Shown: positions 1 through 8,985, counted from the first letter of the stretch. The stretch: DNA of 64,000 nucleotides from Methylobacterium sp. J-070 (GCF_022829385.1 NZ_JAKSXX010000224.1:31343-95342); one strand, 5' to 3'. Notes: a model not told the origin generated them from the sequence alone. A program made the numbers and translations.

Positions 1-434
1 GTGCGCTCGCCGGAGGGCGCGCGCAGGCGGGCGCTGCGCCCGTCCCCGGTGAAGCGCTCGGCCAGATAGGGTTGGTGCATCAGCCCGCGCACCGGCACCC
101 CGTTGCGGGTGAGCCCGATCAGGGTCCCCCAGGTCGGCAGCCCCGCGATAAAGGCGCGGGTGCCGTCGATCGGATCGAGGACCCAGACGCATTCGGCGTC
201 GATGCGCTCCGCGCCGAATTCCTCGCCGAGGATGCCATGGCCCGGGAAGGTCTGGCCGATCATCGCCCGCAGGACGACCTCGGCGGCCCGGTCGGCCTCG
301 GTGACCGGATCGAAGGGCGCGCCTCCGCGGGCCTTGTCGTCGAGGCCGAACTGAGCGCGGAAGAAGGGCAGGATCGCCTTCCCGGACGCGTCCGCGAGGT
401 CGTCCATGAACCGCCCGAGTTCAACGACACTCAT
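1..434 (-). CDS. hisN: Inositol monophosphatase family protein, probable histidinol-phosphatase (3' end cut by window)
   Basis: Magnesium-dependent phosphatase of the inositol monophosphatase fold, most likely the HisN type that removes phosphate from histidinol phosphate in histidine synthesis. The visible 144 residues begin MSVVELGRFMDDLADASGK and contain the metal-binding motifs GEEFG and DPIDGT followed by RAFIAGLPTWGTLIGL. The DPIDGTRAF-GLPTWGTLIG block is characteristic of alphaproteobacterial HisN rather than SuhB. The gene reads off the left edge, so roughly the last 120 residues, including the C-terminal metal-binding WD motif, are not seen. It could still be another member of the phosphatase family with a different sugar or alcohol substrate. 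Confidence 0.8.
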   Translation of the reverse strand, partial: MSVVELGRFMDDLADASGKAILPFFRAQFGLDDKARGGAPFDPVTEADRAAEVVLRAMIGQTFPGHGILGEEFGAERIDAECVWVLDPIDGTRAFIAGLPTWGTLIGLTRNGVPVRGLMHQPYLAERFTGDGRSARLRAPSGER

Positions 435-529
435 CGGCTCTCTTCCCTGTTGGACCCGCGGGCCGCCCGGCCATACGGCCGCCGCCCGACGAAGCCGGGG
501 TGCGGCCCCGCCCGTCAAGCCCCCTCGGC

Positions 530-2557
530 TCATGCCCCGGCCGGCGCCGGTCGGCGCGACGTCCCGTCCCGGATGTCCGGAGCCGCGCCGGCTCCGGTCT
601 CGGCGGCGGCCGACTCCTGAGCGGCCGACTCCTGCGCGGCCGCCAGAACCGCCTCGATGGCCTCGCGCAGCGATCCCACCTGTCCGTCCGCCTCCGCGGC
701 GCGTCCCGGTCCGCCGGCCGCCCGGCTGGCCGGACCGTCCCGGGTCAGCCAGAGCCCGAGCAGAATCGGGACGCCGGCCATCCGGCCCTTCAGGCGACGG
801 ACCAGCCGGCGCAGGTGGGTCGGCTCGCCGTCGAGCGCCAGGGAGACCACGCAGCCCATGCGCGCCGGACCCGGCTCGAAACGCCCGATCCGCACCGAGG
901 CCGTCTCGGCGAAGGGAACCGTCCGGACGCCGAGGCCGCGCTTCTCCAGGATCTGCGCCAGGATGGCGGTTGCGGCCTCGTCCAGGAAGCCGCGCCCGGC
1001 GACGCACAGCACCGCGCCCTGGCGCGTCCAGGCCGCGGGCAGCGCCTCGGGGGGCGGACCCACCGGGAGCGGGCTGCAGGCGCCCCCCGCGCCGTCGGCC
1101 GCCGCGCCTGTCGCCGCGTCGCTGCGCTCGGACAGGTCGGCGATCAGCTCGGCGAGCGCCGCACGCATCGCGCCCTTCTGTCGTGTGGTCAGCACCCCCC
1201 GGGCCGCGTCGCGGGCGGCGAGTTCCAGCGCCTTGAGGACCACCTCGTCGTAGTAGGACGACAGCGCGCAGTGCTGCAGGATCAGTTCGGCATGCCCCAG
1301 CACCTCCTCGGAATCCCCCGCCAGGATCCGCTGGTAGAAGTTCTGCACCGGCGTGAGCGCAGGCCTGTCGCCGAACAGCACGTCCAGGAACTCCAGGTGC
1401 TCGACGTGGCGCCCGAGCACCACGAGGCAGACCGTGAGCGGCGTCGACAGCAGCAGGCCGACAGGCCCCCACAGCCAGGTCCAGAACAGCGCCGAGACCA
1501 GCACCGCGAAGGGCGAGAGGCCGGTGGACTGCCCGTAGAAGATAGGCTCGAAGACCTGGCCGGTGAGCGGCTCGAGGATGACGAACAGGATCGCCACCGC
1601 GATCATCATGTTCCAGCCGGGATCGACCGCCGCGGCGAGCGCCATCGGCAGGGTCGCCGACAGGACGGCGCCGAGATAGGGTACGAAGCGCATCAGGGCC
1701 GAGAAGATCGCCCAGAGCACCGGATTGGGCACGCCGATCACGTAGAGGCCGACGCCGATCACGATGCCGAAGGCGGCGTTGAGGGCGAGCTGGACCACGA
1801 AGTAGCGGCTCAGCCGCCGGGCGGCGTCGTCGATCGCCACGGTGGTGCGATGCAGGTCGCTCGATCCCGCGAGGCGGATCATCCGGTCGCGCAGATCCTC
1901 GCGCTGCATCAGCACGAACAGCAGCACCACGAAGACGATGCCCACGGTCGCCAGCGGATGCATCACCGGCGACAGCACGGTGCCGAGCGTCTCGAGCGGG
2001 CCCGGCTGGGAGGCCGCGACCTCGACCAGGACGGGCTTCGGCGCGTCCGACGGCGGGGCTGCCGGTGGCGTCGCCGCGCCGGCGGCGTCCTTGCCGCCGC
2101 CGTGAAGCGCCCGCCCGATATTGGCGACGTAGCCGGTCAGGTGTCCCACGGGCGAGTCGCGCAGCCCGTCGATCTTGCGCTCGATGGTGGCGCGGTAGCG
2201 CGGCACGTCGCCCGCGAGGTCGGCCGCCTGGATGCCGATCAGGGTCGCCAGGGCGGCGACGATGCCCAGGGTCAGGAGGACGCTGATTCCGACCGCCGCC
2301 AGCCGCGGCAGGCGCAGGCGCCGGAGGCGGCTCACCAGCGGCGTCAGCACGAAGGACAGGAGCAGCGCGATCGCGATCGGGATGAAGATCTCGCGGCCGA
2401 AATACAGGGCCGCGATGATGGTGGCGCCGACCACCACCGGCGACGCCATCGCGGCCCGCGGCGTCTCCGCCGCAGCGATGCGCGTGGGACGCGGCGGGAT
2501 CAGAGGCGGCTCGAGCCGCGCTGCCGGTTCGACCCCGACCGGGGTTCTGCTTCGCAT
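530..2557 (-). CDS. AI-2E family (PerM-like) permease with long C-terminal extension
   Basis: Inner-membrane permease of the AI-2E/PerM family; family members include the autoinducer-2 exporter TqsA and sodium/proton antiporters, so the substrate is not predictable. After a proline-rich N-terminus, hydrophobic segments run from about residue 40 to 390, including the family's paired helices near the N-terminus and the late GxxLSxPLTVCLVVLGRH block. The usual family length is about 350 residues; this protein has 675. The extra cytosolic part holds a helical segment (about 390-480) and a possible Rossmann-like domain (about 530-620, starting VLCVAGRGFLDEA) that resembles a ligand-binding fold. 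It ends with a low-complexity alanine-rich tail. It lies alone between hisN and an MmgE/PrpD gene. Confidence 0.85.
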   Translation of the reverse strand: MRSRTPVGVEPAARLEPPLIPPRPTRIAAAETPRAAMASPVVVGATIIAALYFGREIFIPIAIALLLSFVLTPLVSRLRRLRLPRLAAVGISVLLTLGIVAALATLIGIQAADLAGDVPRYRATIERKIDGLRDSPVGHLTGYVANIGRALHGGGKDAAGAATPPAAPPSDAPKPVLVEVAASQPGPLETLGTVLSPVMHPLATVGIVFVVLLFVLMQREDLRDRMIRLAGSSDLHRTTVAIDDAARRLSRYFVVQLALNAAFGIVIGVGLYVIGVPNPVLWAIFSALMRFVPYLGAVLSATLPMALAAAVDPGWNMMIAVAILFVILEPLTGQVFEPIFYGQSTGLSPFAVLVSALFWTWLWGPVGLLLSTPLTVCLVVLGRHVEHLEFLDVLFGDRPALTPVQNFYQRILAGDSEEVLGHAELILQHCALSSYYDEVVLKALELAARDAARGVLTTRQKGAMRAALAELIADLSERSDAATGAAADGAGGACSPLPVGPPPEALPAAWTRQGAVLCVAGRGFLDEAATAILAQILEKRGLGVRTVPFAETASVRIGRFEPGPARMGCVVSLALDGEPTHLRRLVRRLKGRMAGVPILLGLWLTRDGPASRAAGGPGRAAEADGQVGSLREAIEAVLAAAQESAAQESAAAETGAGAAPDIRDGTSRRPAPAGA

Positions 2558-2671
2558 GCCGTGATCCGCGTCCCGAACGCCACGCGCGGGCGTCCGTCGG
2601 GACCAACCGACGCCTCGCGGACGGGGAACGGCACGGCGTGCGAAAACGATCCCGGGGGCTTCGCGGGCCGG

Positions 2672-4126
2672 TCAGGCCCCCGACACGCCGGCCCGCGCCA
2701 CCTCGCCGGCATCCTTCAGCTCGGGCAGCGACCAGCACAGCTGCATCACCCGCTTGGCCTGGGAGTCCGGCAGAACCCCGGCGGCGAGGTCGGAGAACTT
2801 CGCCTCGAGCTGCGCGTCGGACATCGGCTTCTCCACGCTGCCGATGGCGTGCTCGATGTGCCGGTGGATGGTCCGCCCGTCGTTCAGCGTGACCGTCATG
2901 TCGACCTGCGCGGCGTCGATGCCGGGGGTGATCACCGGGTTGACCTTCTGGCGCAGGGCCACCACGCGGGGGTCGTTCACCGCCCGGTCGCTGAACTGCT
3001 TCTCGCCGCCCGCCCCCTCCACGAAGGCCACCGCGGCGGCGTGATAGATGCTGAACTTGCCCTCGAGCCCGGTCTTCGGCGCGGTCTTGCCGGTCAATTC
3101 CAGCACCAGCGGATGGACCTTGAGGTCGACGCGCTTGATGTCCTCCGGCCGGACGTGGTCCTCGTCGCGGATCTGGATCGCCGCGTCGATCGTCGGGTGC
3201 ATGACGATGCCGCAGGCGAAGGGCTTGTAGGTGTTCAGCAGCGACTCGTAGCGGCTGCCGAGACCGTCGGTGATCTCGGACCAGTCCTGCTTGGTGGAGA
3301 TCGTGTTGGCCCAGCCGCGCCGCGCCTCGATCATCCCGTCCGACGAGGTGTAGCCCTTGCCTGCCAGGATCGCCGCGAACAGGCCGTTGGCGGCCGCCCG
3401 GCCCGGGTTGAAGCTCTTGTTCATCGAGCCGAAGGATTCGCGCAGACCAACGGGCTGCGAGGCGGCGAGGCCGAGGGCGTAGACCATCTGCTGCTCGGTC
3501 AGCCCCATCAGCTTGCCGGCCGCCGCCGCGGCGCCGAACGGCCCGCAGGTGCCGGTGATGTGCCAGCCGGCATCGTAGTGGTTCGGGTACACGGCATTGC
3601 CGATGCGGCACTCGGTCTCGATGCCCACCACCAGCGCGTCGAGGAAGGCCTTGCCGGAGACCGGCTTCATCTCGGCACAGGCCAGGATCGCCGAGGCGAC
3701 CGGTCCGGCCGGGTGGATGATCGTCTTGAGATGCGTGTCGTCGAAGTCGAAGATGTGGCTCGACACGCCGTTGAGGAAGGCGGCATTCATGATGTCGAAC
3801 CGCTCGGTCCGGCCGAACAGCCCGGCCTGCGGCGGCCCCGAGAACGGCTGCAACGCCGAGACCGCAACGTCCACGGTCTCGTGGTGCGAGCCGCCGATCG
3901 CCACGCCGACCCAGTTGAGGAAGCTGCGCACGCCCTCGCGGCGGACTGCGTCGGGCAGCGTGTCGTAGGACGAGGCCAGGATCCACTGGGCGAGGATCTT
4001 TGTCACCGGCGGCGGTGGCGCCTTGGCGGCCGGCTTCGCGGCCTCGGCAGCCTGCGCGTCCTGCAGGACGGGCATCGTGAGGGCGAGGCCCGCGGCCCCC
4101 ATTAGCGAGCGGCGATTCATCGGCAT
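2672..4126 (-). CDS. MmgE/PrpD family protein with Tat-like leader
   Basis: Member of the MmgE/PrpD fold, whose characterised members are 2-methylcitrate dehydratase, cis-aconitate decarboxylase and iminodisuccinate epimerase; the substrate here is unknown. The start at 4126 has a GGGAG ribosome site 6-10 bases upstream and gives a leader MPMNRRSLMGAAGLALTMP with a twin-arginine pair and a hydrophobic stretch ending near AQA. Family motifs seen include FDFDDTHLKTIIHP, CGPFGAAAAAGKL and GLAASQPVGLRESFGSMNKSFNPG. About 484 residues, normal for the family plus a leader. A second leader-bearing paralogue lies at 29.5 kb. Export is inferred from the leader only. Confidence 0.85.
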   Translation of the reverse strand: MPMNRRSLMGAAGLALTMPVLQDAQAAEAAKPAAKAPPPPVTKILAQWILASSYDTLPDAVRREGVRSFLNWVGVAIGGSHHETVDVAVSALQPFSGPPQAGLFGRTERFDIMNAAFLNGVSSHIFDFDDTHLKTIIHPAGPVASAILACAEMKPVSGKAFLDALVVGIETECRIGNAVYPNHYDAGWHITGTCGPFGAAAAAGKLMGLTEQQMVYALGLAASQPVGLRESFGSMNKSFNPGRAAANGLFAAILAGKGYTSSDGMIEARRGWANTISTKQDWSEITDGLGSRYESLLNTYKPFACGIVMHPTIDAAIQIRDEDHVRPEDIKRVDLKVHPLVLELTGKTAPKTGLEGKFSIYHAAAVAFVEGAGGEKQFSDRAVNDPRVVALRQKVNPVITPGIDAAQVDMTVTLNDGRTIHRHIEHAIGSVEKPMSDAQLEAKFSDLAAGVLPDSQAKRVMQLCWSLPELKDAGEVARAGVSGA

Positions 4127-4241
4127 GGCGTTCTCCCGCGCTGGAGCCACCCGCGGCGACCCCGGTTGGTCGACTCCATACTGAATTAAACGCTGCTGTG
4201 TCAGGCGACGGGTTTCACCGCACCCGGACTGATACGCGGGC

Positions 4242-5534
4242 TCAGACGACCACGGGCAGCGCCGGCAATGCGCCGACCCCGAAGACCCGCCGGTAGCGGG
4301 CGATCTCATCGGCCGGTCCCTGCGCCTTGGTGGGATTGTCGGAGAGCTTCACGGTCGGGCGGCCGTTGGCCTCCGTCACCTTGCAGACGATGGAGACCGG
4401 ATCGAGCTTGCCGTCCGGAAGGAGCCCGCGGAAATCGTTGGTGAGCAGCGTGCCCCAGCCGTAGCCGATGCGCATGCGGCCGTGGAACCGTGCGTGGATG
4501 CGCTCGATCTCGTCGATGTCGAGCCCGTCGGAGAAGATCGCGAGCTTGTCCCGGGGATCGTAGCCGCGCGCCTGCCAGAACCGGATCACCTCCTCGCCGC
4601 CCTCGATCGGATCCTTGGAGTCGATGCGGAGGCCGGTCCAGTCGCTGACCCAGTCCGGGGCGTTGGCCAGGAACTCGGTGGTGCCGTAGGTGTCGGGCAG
4701 GATCACCAGCAGGTTGCCGCCGTAATCCTCCTGCCAGTCGGCCAGGACCGCGTAGGGCGCGGCGGCGAGCGCGGCATCGTCCTCGGCGCGCGCCGCGTAG
4801 ACCATCGGCAGCTCGTGGGCATTGGTGCCCACCGGCTCGACCTCCTGTCGGGCGGCGATGAGGCAGTTGGAGGTGCCGAGGAACGCGCCGCCCAACCCCT
4901 CGGCCATCGCCTGCACGCACCAGTCCTGCCAGAGGAAGCCGTGGCGGCGGCGGGTGCCGAAATCCGCCACCGACAGGTCCGGCAGCTTCTGCAACCGCTG
5001 GATCTTCTCCCAGACCCGGGTCATGGCGCGGGCGTAGAGCACCTGCAGGTCGAGCTTGCCGAGACCGCGCAGCACCGCGCGCGCGCGGAGTTCGTTGAGG
5101 ATCGCGAGCGCGGGGACTTCCCACATCGTGGTCTCGAGCCAGGGACCGTGGAAGGTCAGCTCGTACTGACCGTCATGGACGGCGAGTTCGTAATCCGGGA
5201 GCCGGAACTGCTCGAACCACGCCACGAATTCGGGACCGAGGATGCGTCCCTGGCCGCGGAACACGTTGCCCCGCAGCCACGTGACCTCGCCCTTGCTGAG
5301 CCGCAGGGTGCGGGCGTGGTCGAGCTGCTCCCGCAACAGCCCGGCATCGACCTCGTCGGCGATTCGGATGCGCCGCGTGCGGTTGGTGATGCCGAAGGTG
5401 GTCTGGATGTCGGGGTGTCGGCGCAGGATCGTCTGCGCCATCAGGAGCTTGTAGAAATCGGTGTCGAGCAGCGACCGCACGATCGGATCGATGCGGAAGC
5501 TGTGATCGTAGACCCGCTTCGCCAGATCGAGCAT
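4242..5534 (-). CDS. pncB: Nicotinate phosphoribosyltransferase
   Basis: Makes nicotinate mononucleotide from nicotinate and phosphoribosyl pyrophosphate, with ATP hydrolysis, in NAD salvage; cytosolic. The 430-residue length fits the family. Motifs seen are the N-terminal LLDTDFYKLLMAQ, EVPALAILNELRARA, the FGTRRRHGF block after the active-site strand, GTSNCLIA, and KDPIEGGEEVIRFW in the phosphate-binding half. It stands alone between the MmgE/PrpD gene and a flavin-type protein on the same strand. Two mutually exclusive hairpins lie in the 122-base gap upstream. Confidence 0.95.
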   Translation of the reverse strand: MLDLAKRVYDHSFRIDPIVRSLLDTDFYKLLMAQTILRRHPDIQTTFGITNRTRRIRIADEVDAGLLREQLDHARTLRLSKGEVTWLRGNVFRGQGRILGPEFVAWFEQFRLPDYELAVHDGQYELTFHGPWLETTMWEVPALAILNELRARAVLRGLGKLDLQVLYARAMTRVWEKIQRLQKLPDLSVADFGTRRRHGFLWQDWCVQAMAEGLGGAFLGTSNCLIAARQEVEPVGTNAHELPMVYAARAEDDAALAAAPYAVLADWQEDYGGNLLVILPDTYGTTEFLANAPDWVSDWTGLRIDSKDPIEGGEEVIRFWQARGYDPRDKLAIFSDGLDIDEIERIHARFHGRMRIGYGWGTLLTNDFRGLLPDGKLDPVSIVCKVTEANGRPTVKLSDNPTKAQGPADEIARYRRVFGVGALPALPVVV

Positions 5535-5587
5535 TCTTCAGGCACTCTGCGGCACATCGAGCGCGCAGAGCGCATGTCCGCCCCGTG

Positions 5588-5628
5588 CCCGTCAAGGAGA
5601 CGGGCGGCCGCCTCTCGGAGACCGCCCG
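5588..5628 (-). promoter_or_regulatory. Overlapping alternative hairpins upstream of pncB
   Basis: Two inverted repeats share bases: CCCGTC (5588-5593) with GACGGG (5599-5604), and CGGGCGG (5601-5607) with CCGCCCG (5622-5628). Only one can form at a time. They sit between the stop of the pyridoxamine-oxidase-like gene and the start of pncB on the same strand, so they could be a terminator for the former or a leader structure of the latter. No T-tract follows either. Chance pairing in GC-rich DNA cannot be excluded. Confidence 0.25.
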
Positions 5629-5656
5629 CGAAACCTCCGGACCCGACGGCCAATCG

Positions 5657-6160
5657 TCAGGCGAGATCGACCTTCTTGGTCTCGGTCTTGGGGCTCTCGC
5701 CCGTCAGCGACGCCTTCACGTAGCCGTAGAGGTGCAGCATCGTGCTGTTGGGGCTGTCCCAGTACTCGCCCTTCTCCGGGTGAACCCGGATCAGCGCGAC
5801 CTCTGGGTCGTCCTTGCCGTTGGGGAACCAGGTCTTCAGGCTCTCATTCCACTTGTCGTTGATCTTGGCCTGATCGCGCACGATCTCGGCCTTTCCGGCC
5901 ACCGACACGTAGGTCTGGCTCGACGGGTCGGAATAGGCGAGGTTGACCTGGTTGTCCTTGCTGATCTCGGCGGTCTTGGGCGAGTGCAGCTTGGTGAAGA
6001 ACCACAGGTCGCCGTTCTCGTCGGCGTCGTTGTTCCACATCGGGCGGCTGTTGAGTGTCCCGTCGGCATCGACGGTGGTCATCATGGCGATCTTCACGTC
6101 CTTGACCAACTCGAACAGCTTCTTCGCGCCCTCGTGGTCGCGGTGGTTGCCCTGATGCAT
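5657..6160 (-). CDS. Pyridoxamine 5'-phosphate oxidase-like general stress protein
   Basis: Small split-barrel flavin-binding protein of the general stress protein 26 type, usually cytosolic; the biochemical role of the group is poorly defined. The start at 6160 has AGGAG about 10 bases upstream and gives 167 residues beginning MHQGNHRDHEGAKKLFELV. Barrel motifs include VKIAMMTTVDADGTLNSRPM and a DLWFFTKLHSPKTAEI block. The C-terminus has EYWDSPNSTMLHLYGYVKA, typical of this COG, and a lysine-rich tail. Divergent from mrp. Confidence 0.85.
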   Translation of the reverse strand: MHQGNHRDHEGAKKLFELVKDVKIAMMTTVDADGTLNSRPMWNNDADENGDLWFFTKLHSPKTAEISKDNQVNLAYSDPSSQTYVSVAGKAEIVRDQAKINDKWNESLKTWFPNGKDDPEVALIRVHPEKGEYWDSPNSTMLHLYGYVKASLTGESPKTETKKVDLA

Positions 6161-6399
6161 CGGTAACGGTCTCCTGATTGTCGTCTGCGGGGGGCGCGCA
6201 CGGGTGGCGGGCCGGGCCCGAAAGAGTCTCGACACAACGGGCGAAGGGCCGGTTGGTTCAGGATGCCGGCGGGGCTTCCGGGGGAGGCTGGCGTTTGGCG
6301 CCTGCAAGACTACAAGGGGTACATGTTCAGGGCCGCGACCGCCGGTGGATACGGGCGATGTCCGCCGGGTCCTGGCCATCCCATCAGGAGTCGAAGATC

Positions 6400-7548
6400 T
6401 TGGCCATAACCCGCGACGACGTGCTGAAGGCGCTCGCCGGTGTCACCGTCGATGCCGCCGGCACCACCCTGCCCGGCTCCGGCCGGCTCTCTCAGGTGGT
6501 GGTCGATCCCAACAACCGGGTGATGTTCTCGATCCTGATCGATCCGAGCGAGGCCGAGCGGTTCGAGCCGGTTCGGCGGCAGGCGGAGGGGCGGGTCCTG
6601 CAGATGCCGGGCGTCTCGGGGGTGTTCGCGAGCCTCACCTCCGAGCGCGGTCCGGGCATGCCCGCCCAGAGCGACGTTGCGCCGCGCCCGGTGACGCCGC
6701 CGCCCGTCGCCCCGCCGCGGCCCGGCGCGCCCCCGAACCAGGGTCCGCAGATCGCCGGCGTGCGCCACATCGTGGCGGTCGCCTCCGGCAAGGGCGGCGT
6801 CGGCAAGTCCACCACCGCCTGCAACCTCGCCCTCGCCCTCCAGGCCCAGGGACTGAAGGTCGGCCTCCTCGACGCCGACATCTACGGACCGTCCGTGCCG
6901 AAGCTGTTCGGCCTCTCGGGCAAGCCCAACGTCGTCGACAACAAGGCCATGGAGCCGATGGTCGGCTATGGCCTCAAGGTCATGTCGATCGGCTTCCTGA
7001 TCGAGCCCGAGACGGCGATGATCTGGCGCGGCCCGATGGTGCAGTCGGCCATCACCCAGATGCTGCGCGACGTGCTGTGGGGCGAGCTCGACGTGCTGCT
7101 GGTCGACATGCCCCCGGGCACCGGCGACGCCCAGCTCACCATGGCGCAGGCGACGCCGCTCTCGGGCGCCGTGATCGTGTCGACGCCCCAGGACCTCGCG
7201 CTGATCGATGCCCGCCGGGGCGTGACCATGTTCAAGAAGGTCGCGGTCCCGATCCTCGGGGTGATCGAGAACATGGCGACCTTCGTCTGCCCGAATTGCG
7301 GCCACGCCTCCCACATCTTCGGGCATGGCGGCGCGCGCATCGAGGCGCAGCGCCTCGGCGTGCCCTTCCTCGGCGAGGTGCCCCTCGACATGACGATCCG
7401 CGAGACCTCGGATTCGGGCCGCCCCGTGGTGGCGACCGATCCGGACGGCCCGCACGCCAAGGTCTACCGCGCCATCGCCGCGTCCCTGTGGGCGAACCTC
7501 TCGGGTGCCCCGGCCGGGCGCACCGCGCCGCGGATCGTCATCGAGTGA
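6400..7548 (+). CDS. mrp: Mrp/ApbC family iron-sulfur cluster carrier ATPase
   Basis: P-loop ATPase thought to carry and deliver 4Fe-4S clusters to target proteins. I chose the TTG start at 6400: CAGGAG lies 9 bases upstream and the protein then begins with the family's N-terminal sequence AITRDDVLKALAGV. Upstream in-frame ATG codons lack such a site. Domains: DUF59/MIP18-like (about 1-85), a proline-rich linker, and the ATPase domain with deviant Walker A SGKGGVGKST, LLDADIYGPSVP, DMPPGTGDAQLT and the cluster-binding pair CPNC. 382 residues, usual length. mobA starts 10 bases downstream, so the two are probably co-transcribed. Confidence 0.93.
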   Translation: MAITRDDVLKALAGVTVDAAGTTLPGSGRLSQVVVDPNNRVMFSILIDPSEAERFEPVRRQAEGRVLQMPGVSGVFASLTSERGPGMPAQSDVAPRPVTPPPVAPPRPGAPPNQGPQIAGVRHIVAVASGKGGVGKSTTACNLALALQAQGLKVGLLDADIYGPSVPKLFGLSGKPNVVDNKAMEPMVGYGLKVMSIGFLIEPETAMIWRGPMVQSAITQMLRDVLWGELDVLLVDMPPGTGDAQLTMAQATPLSGAVIVSTPQDLALIDARRGVTMFKKVAVPILGVIENMATFVCPNCGHASHIFGHGGARIEAQRLGVPFLGEVPLDMTIRETSDSGRPVVATDPDGPHAKVYRAIAASLWANLSGAPAGRTAPRIVIE

Positions 7549-7558
7549 GGTCGTCTCG

Positions 7559-8212
7559 GTGGAGCGCCGCCACATCCTCGGCCTGATCCTGGCCGGCGGC
7601 CTCGGTCGGCGGATGGGCGGGGTCGACAAGCCGCTGATGCGGTTGGGCGGCCGGACGCTGCTCGACCGGGTGGTGGCGCGGCTCGCCCCGCAATGCGACG
7701 CGGGACTGGTTCTGAGCGCCAACGGCGATCCGGATCGGTTCGCGGGGTTTCCGGGGCCGGTCCTGCCCGACACCGTGCCGGGGCTGCCGGGGCCCCTGGC
7801 CGGCCTGCTGGCGGGGCTCGATTTCGCTGCCGCGCGGGACCCGGACGTCACCCATGTCCTGAGCGTACCGGGAGACGCCCCGTTCCTCCCGGCCGACCTC
7901 GCCGTGCGGCTCGGTGCGGCACTGGCGGCGGCCCCGATCGCGCTGGCCGCCTCAGGCGGGCGCGCGCACTACACGGTGGCGCTCTGGCCGGTCGGCCTGC
8001 GGCAGGACCTGCGCCGCGCCCTCGTGGAGCGGGATGAGCGGCGGGTCGGGGCTTTCATCGCCCGCCACGGCGCAGCCGTCGTGGAATGGCCCATCCCGCA
8101 GGCCGATCCGTTCCTGAACGTCAACACGCCGGAGGATCTGGCCGCGGCCGAGGATCTCGACCTCAGGCCAGAACTTGCAGGCCGTGCTTCCGAACCACCG
8201 CCAGGAGCTTGA
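7559..8212 (+). CDS. mobA: Molybdenum cofactor guanylyltransferase
   Basis: Attaches GMP to molybdopterin to form the guanine dinucleotide cofactor used by DMSO-reductase family enzymes such as formate dehydrogenases. The nucleotide-binding signature ILAGGLGRRMGGVDKPLMRL is at the N-terminus, and SVPGDAPFLPADL provides the metal-binding aspartate. The GTG start at 7559 has GAGG 8 bases upstream. 217 residues, normal for the family, but the last 16 codons run through the 3' end of an antitoxin gene on the other strand (50-base overlap), so the natural C-terminus may have been altered. Confidence 0.92.
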   Translation: MERRHILGLILAGGLGRRMGGVDKPLMRLGGRTLLDRVVARLAPQCDAGLVLSANGDPDRFAGFPGPVLPDTVPGLPGPLAGLLAGLDFAAARDPDVTHVLSVPGDAPFLPADLAVRLGAALAAAPIALAASGGRAHYTVALWPVGLRQDLRRALVERDERRVGAFIARHGAAVVEWPIPQADPFLNVNTPEDLAAAEDLDLRPELAGRASEPPPGA

Positions 8213-8486
8213 GAGCCGTACCGCTGGGCTTCTTGGCGCCGGTCTCCCACTTCTCCACGGCGCTCTCGCTGGTGTTGAGATAGCGGGCGAAGACCGGCTG
8301 GCTGACGTTGAGGCTCTCGCGAAGCTGCCTGATCTGCGCCGGCTCGAAGACGGGCGTCTCGGCAAGACAGAGCGCGTCGAACGCACGCATCGTCTCGGCG
8401 TCCGCCACGCCGATCTCGTGGAACGCCATCGCGGTCGCGTGGATCGACTCGAAGGCGTCGCTTTTAAAGGCCCGCTTCCCGGTCAT
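8163..8486 (-). CDS. HigA-like XRE-family antitoxin
   Basis: Helix-turn-helix protein expected to neutralise the toxin encoded just upstream and to repress the shared promoter. 107 residues from the ATG at 8486 (MTGKRAFKSDAF). The helix-turn-helix occupies roughly residues 55-100: IRQLRESLNVSQPVFARYL-NTSESAVEKWETGAKKP, a pattern typical of HigA/YgiT-type antitoxins. The start lies inside the toxin gene (23-base overlap), which indicates translational coupling. Toxin before antitoxin is the HigBA order. Its 3' end overlaps convergent mobA by 50 bases. Confidence 0.85.
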   Translation of the reverse strand: MTGKRAFKSDAFESIHATAMAFHEIGVADAETMRAFDALCLAETPVFEPAQIRQLRESLNVSQPVFARYLNTSESAVEKWETGAKKPSGTALKLLAVVRKHGLQVLA

Positions 8487-8850
8487 CGCAGATATCCGTG
8501 ATGTAGCCAGCCGCAACGAGCCGAGCCAGGTCGGCGTCCGTCGCTGTCGCGAGGTTTTTGGCGAGGAGGCGAAACGCCGTCAGCTCCTGGACGTCGATAT
8601 TGGGTCGATCCTTTTTCGCGAACAGATATTGATAAAGCCAGTAAGGGCCGATCTTGGCCAGTATGACGCTGCGGTGCATGTTCCGGTTCAGGCGCTTCTT
8701 GAAGACGCCGCCGCCGAGATCGTCGGCCTGGCCCTGAGCGACTTCCAGGATCGCCGCACACAGATCCTGATCGGTGACATGGGCTTTCCGCGCCGCTCTG
8801 GCGAACCAAGCGGTCTTGAAGGTTCTCGCGCGGCTGCGGGGGGCGGACAC
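8464..8850 (-). CDS. RelE-type toxin of a type II toxin-antitoxin pair
   Basis: 128-residue basic protein resembling RelE/HigB mRNA interferases (the PF06296-like group). Visible features are the N-terminal FKTAWFARAARKA, a GGGVFKKRLNR strand, SVILAKIGPYWLYQYLFAKKDRPNI and a C-terminal LTAFRLLAKNLA helix. The family is expected to cut mRNA or act at the ribosome; activity of this copy is not shown. It lies first in the operon, with the antitoxin gene starting 23 bases before its stop. The promoter is probably within 8851-8985. Confidence 0.82.
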   Translation of the reverse strand: MSAPRSRARTFKTAWFARAARKAHVTDQDLCAAILEVAQGQADDLGGGVFKKRLNRNMHRSVILAKIGPYWLYQYLFAKKDRPNIDVQELTAFRLLAKNLATATDADLARLVAAGYITDICDDREAGL

Positions 8851-8985
8851 GGGCGAAGCTTAGCGCTCCGTGCCAATGCTGCCAAGCTCAGGCTCGACAG
8901 CGCAGTCGACCGGTCACGATCTTCCGCGAACGATCGCCCGCGCTCTCAAGTGTTGAGTGCGCGGGCGAACGATTAAAGTTGCAGA

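Noticed and set aside
500..4105. Very long open frame (1201 codons) on the plus strand
   Set aside because: Antisense to the permease and MmgE/PrpD genes; composition is the Arg/Ala/His-rich shadow usual in high-GC DNA, with no domain.
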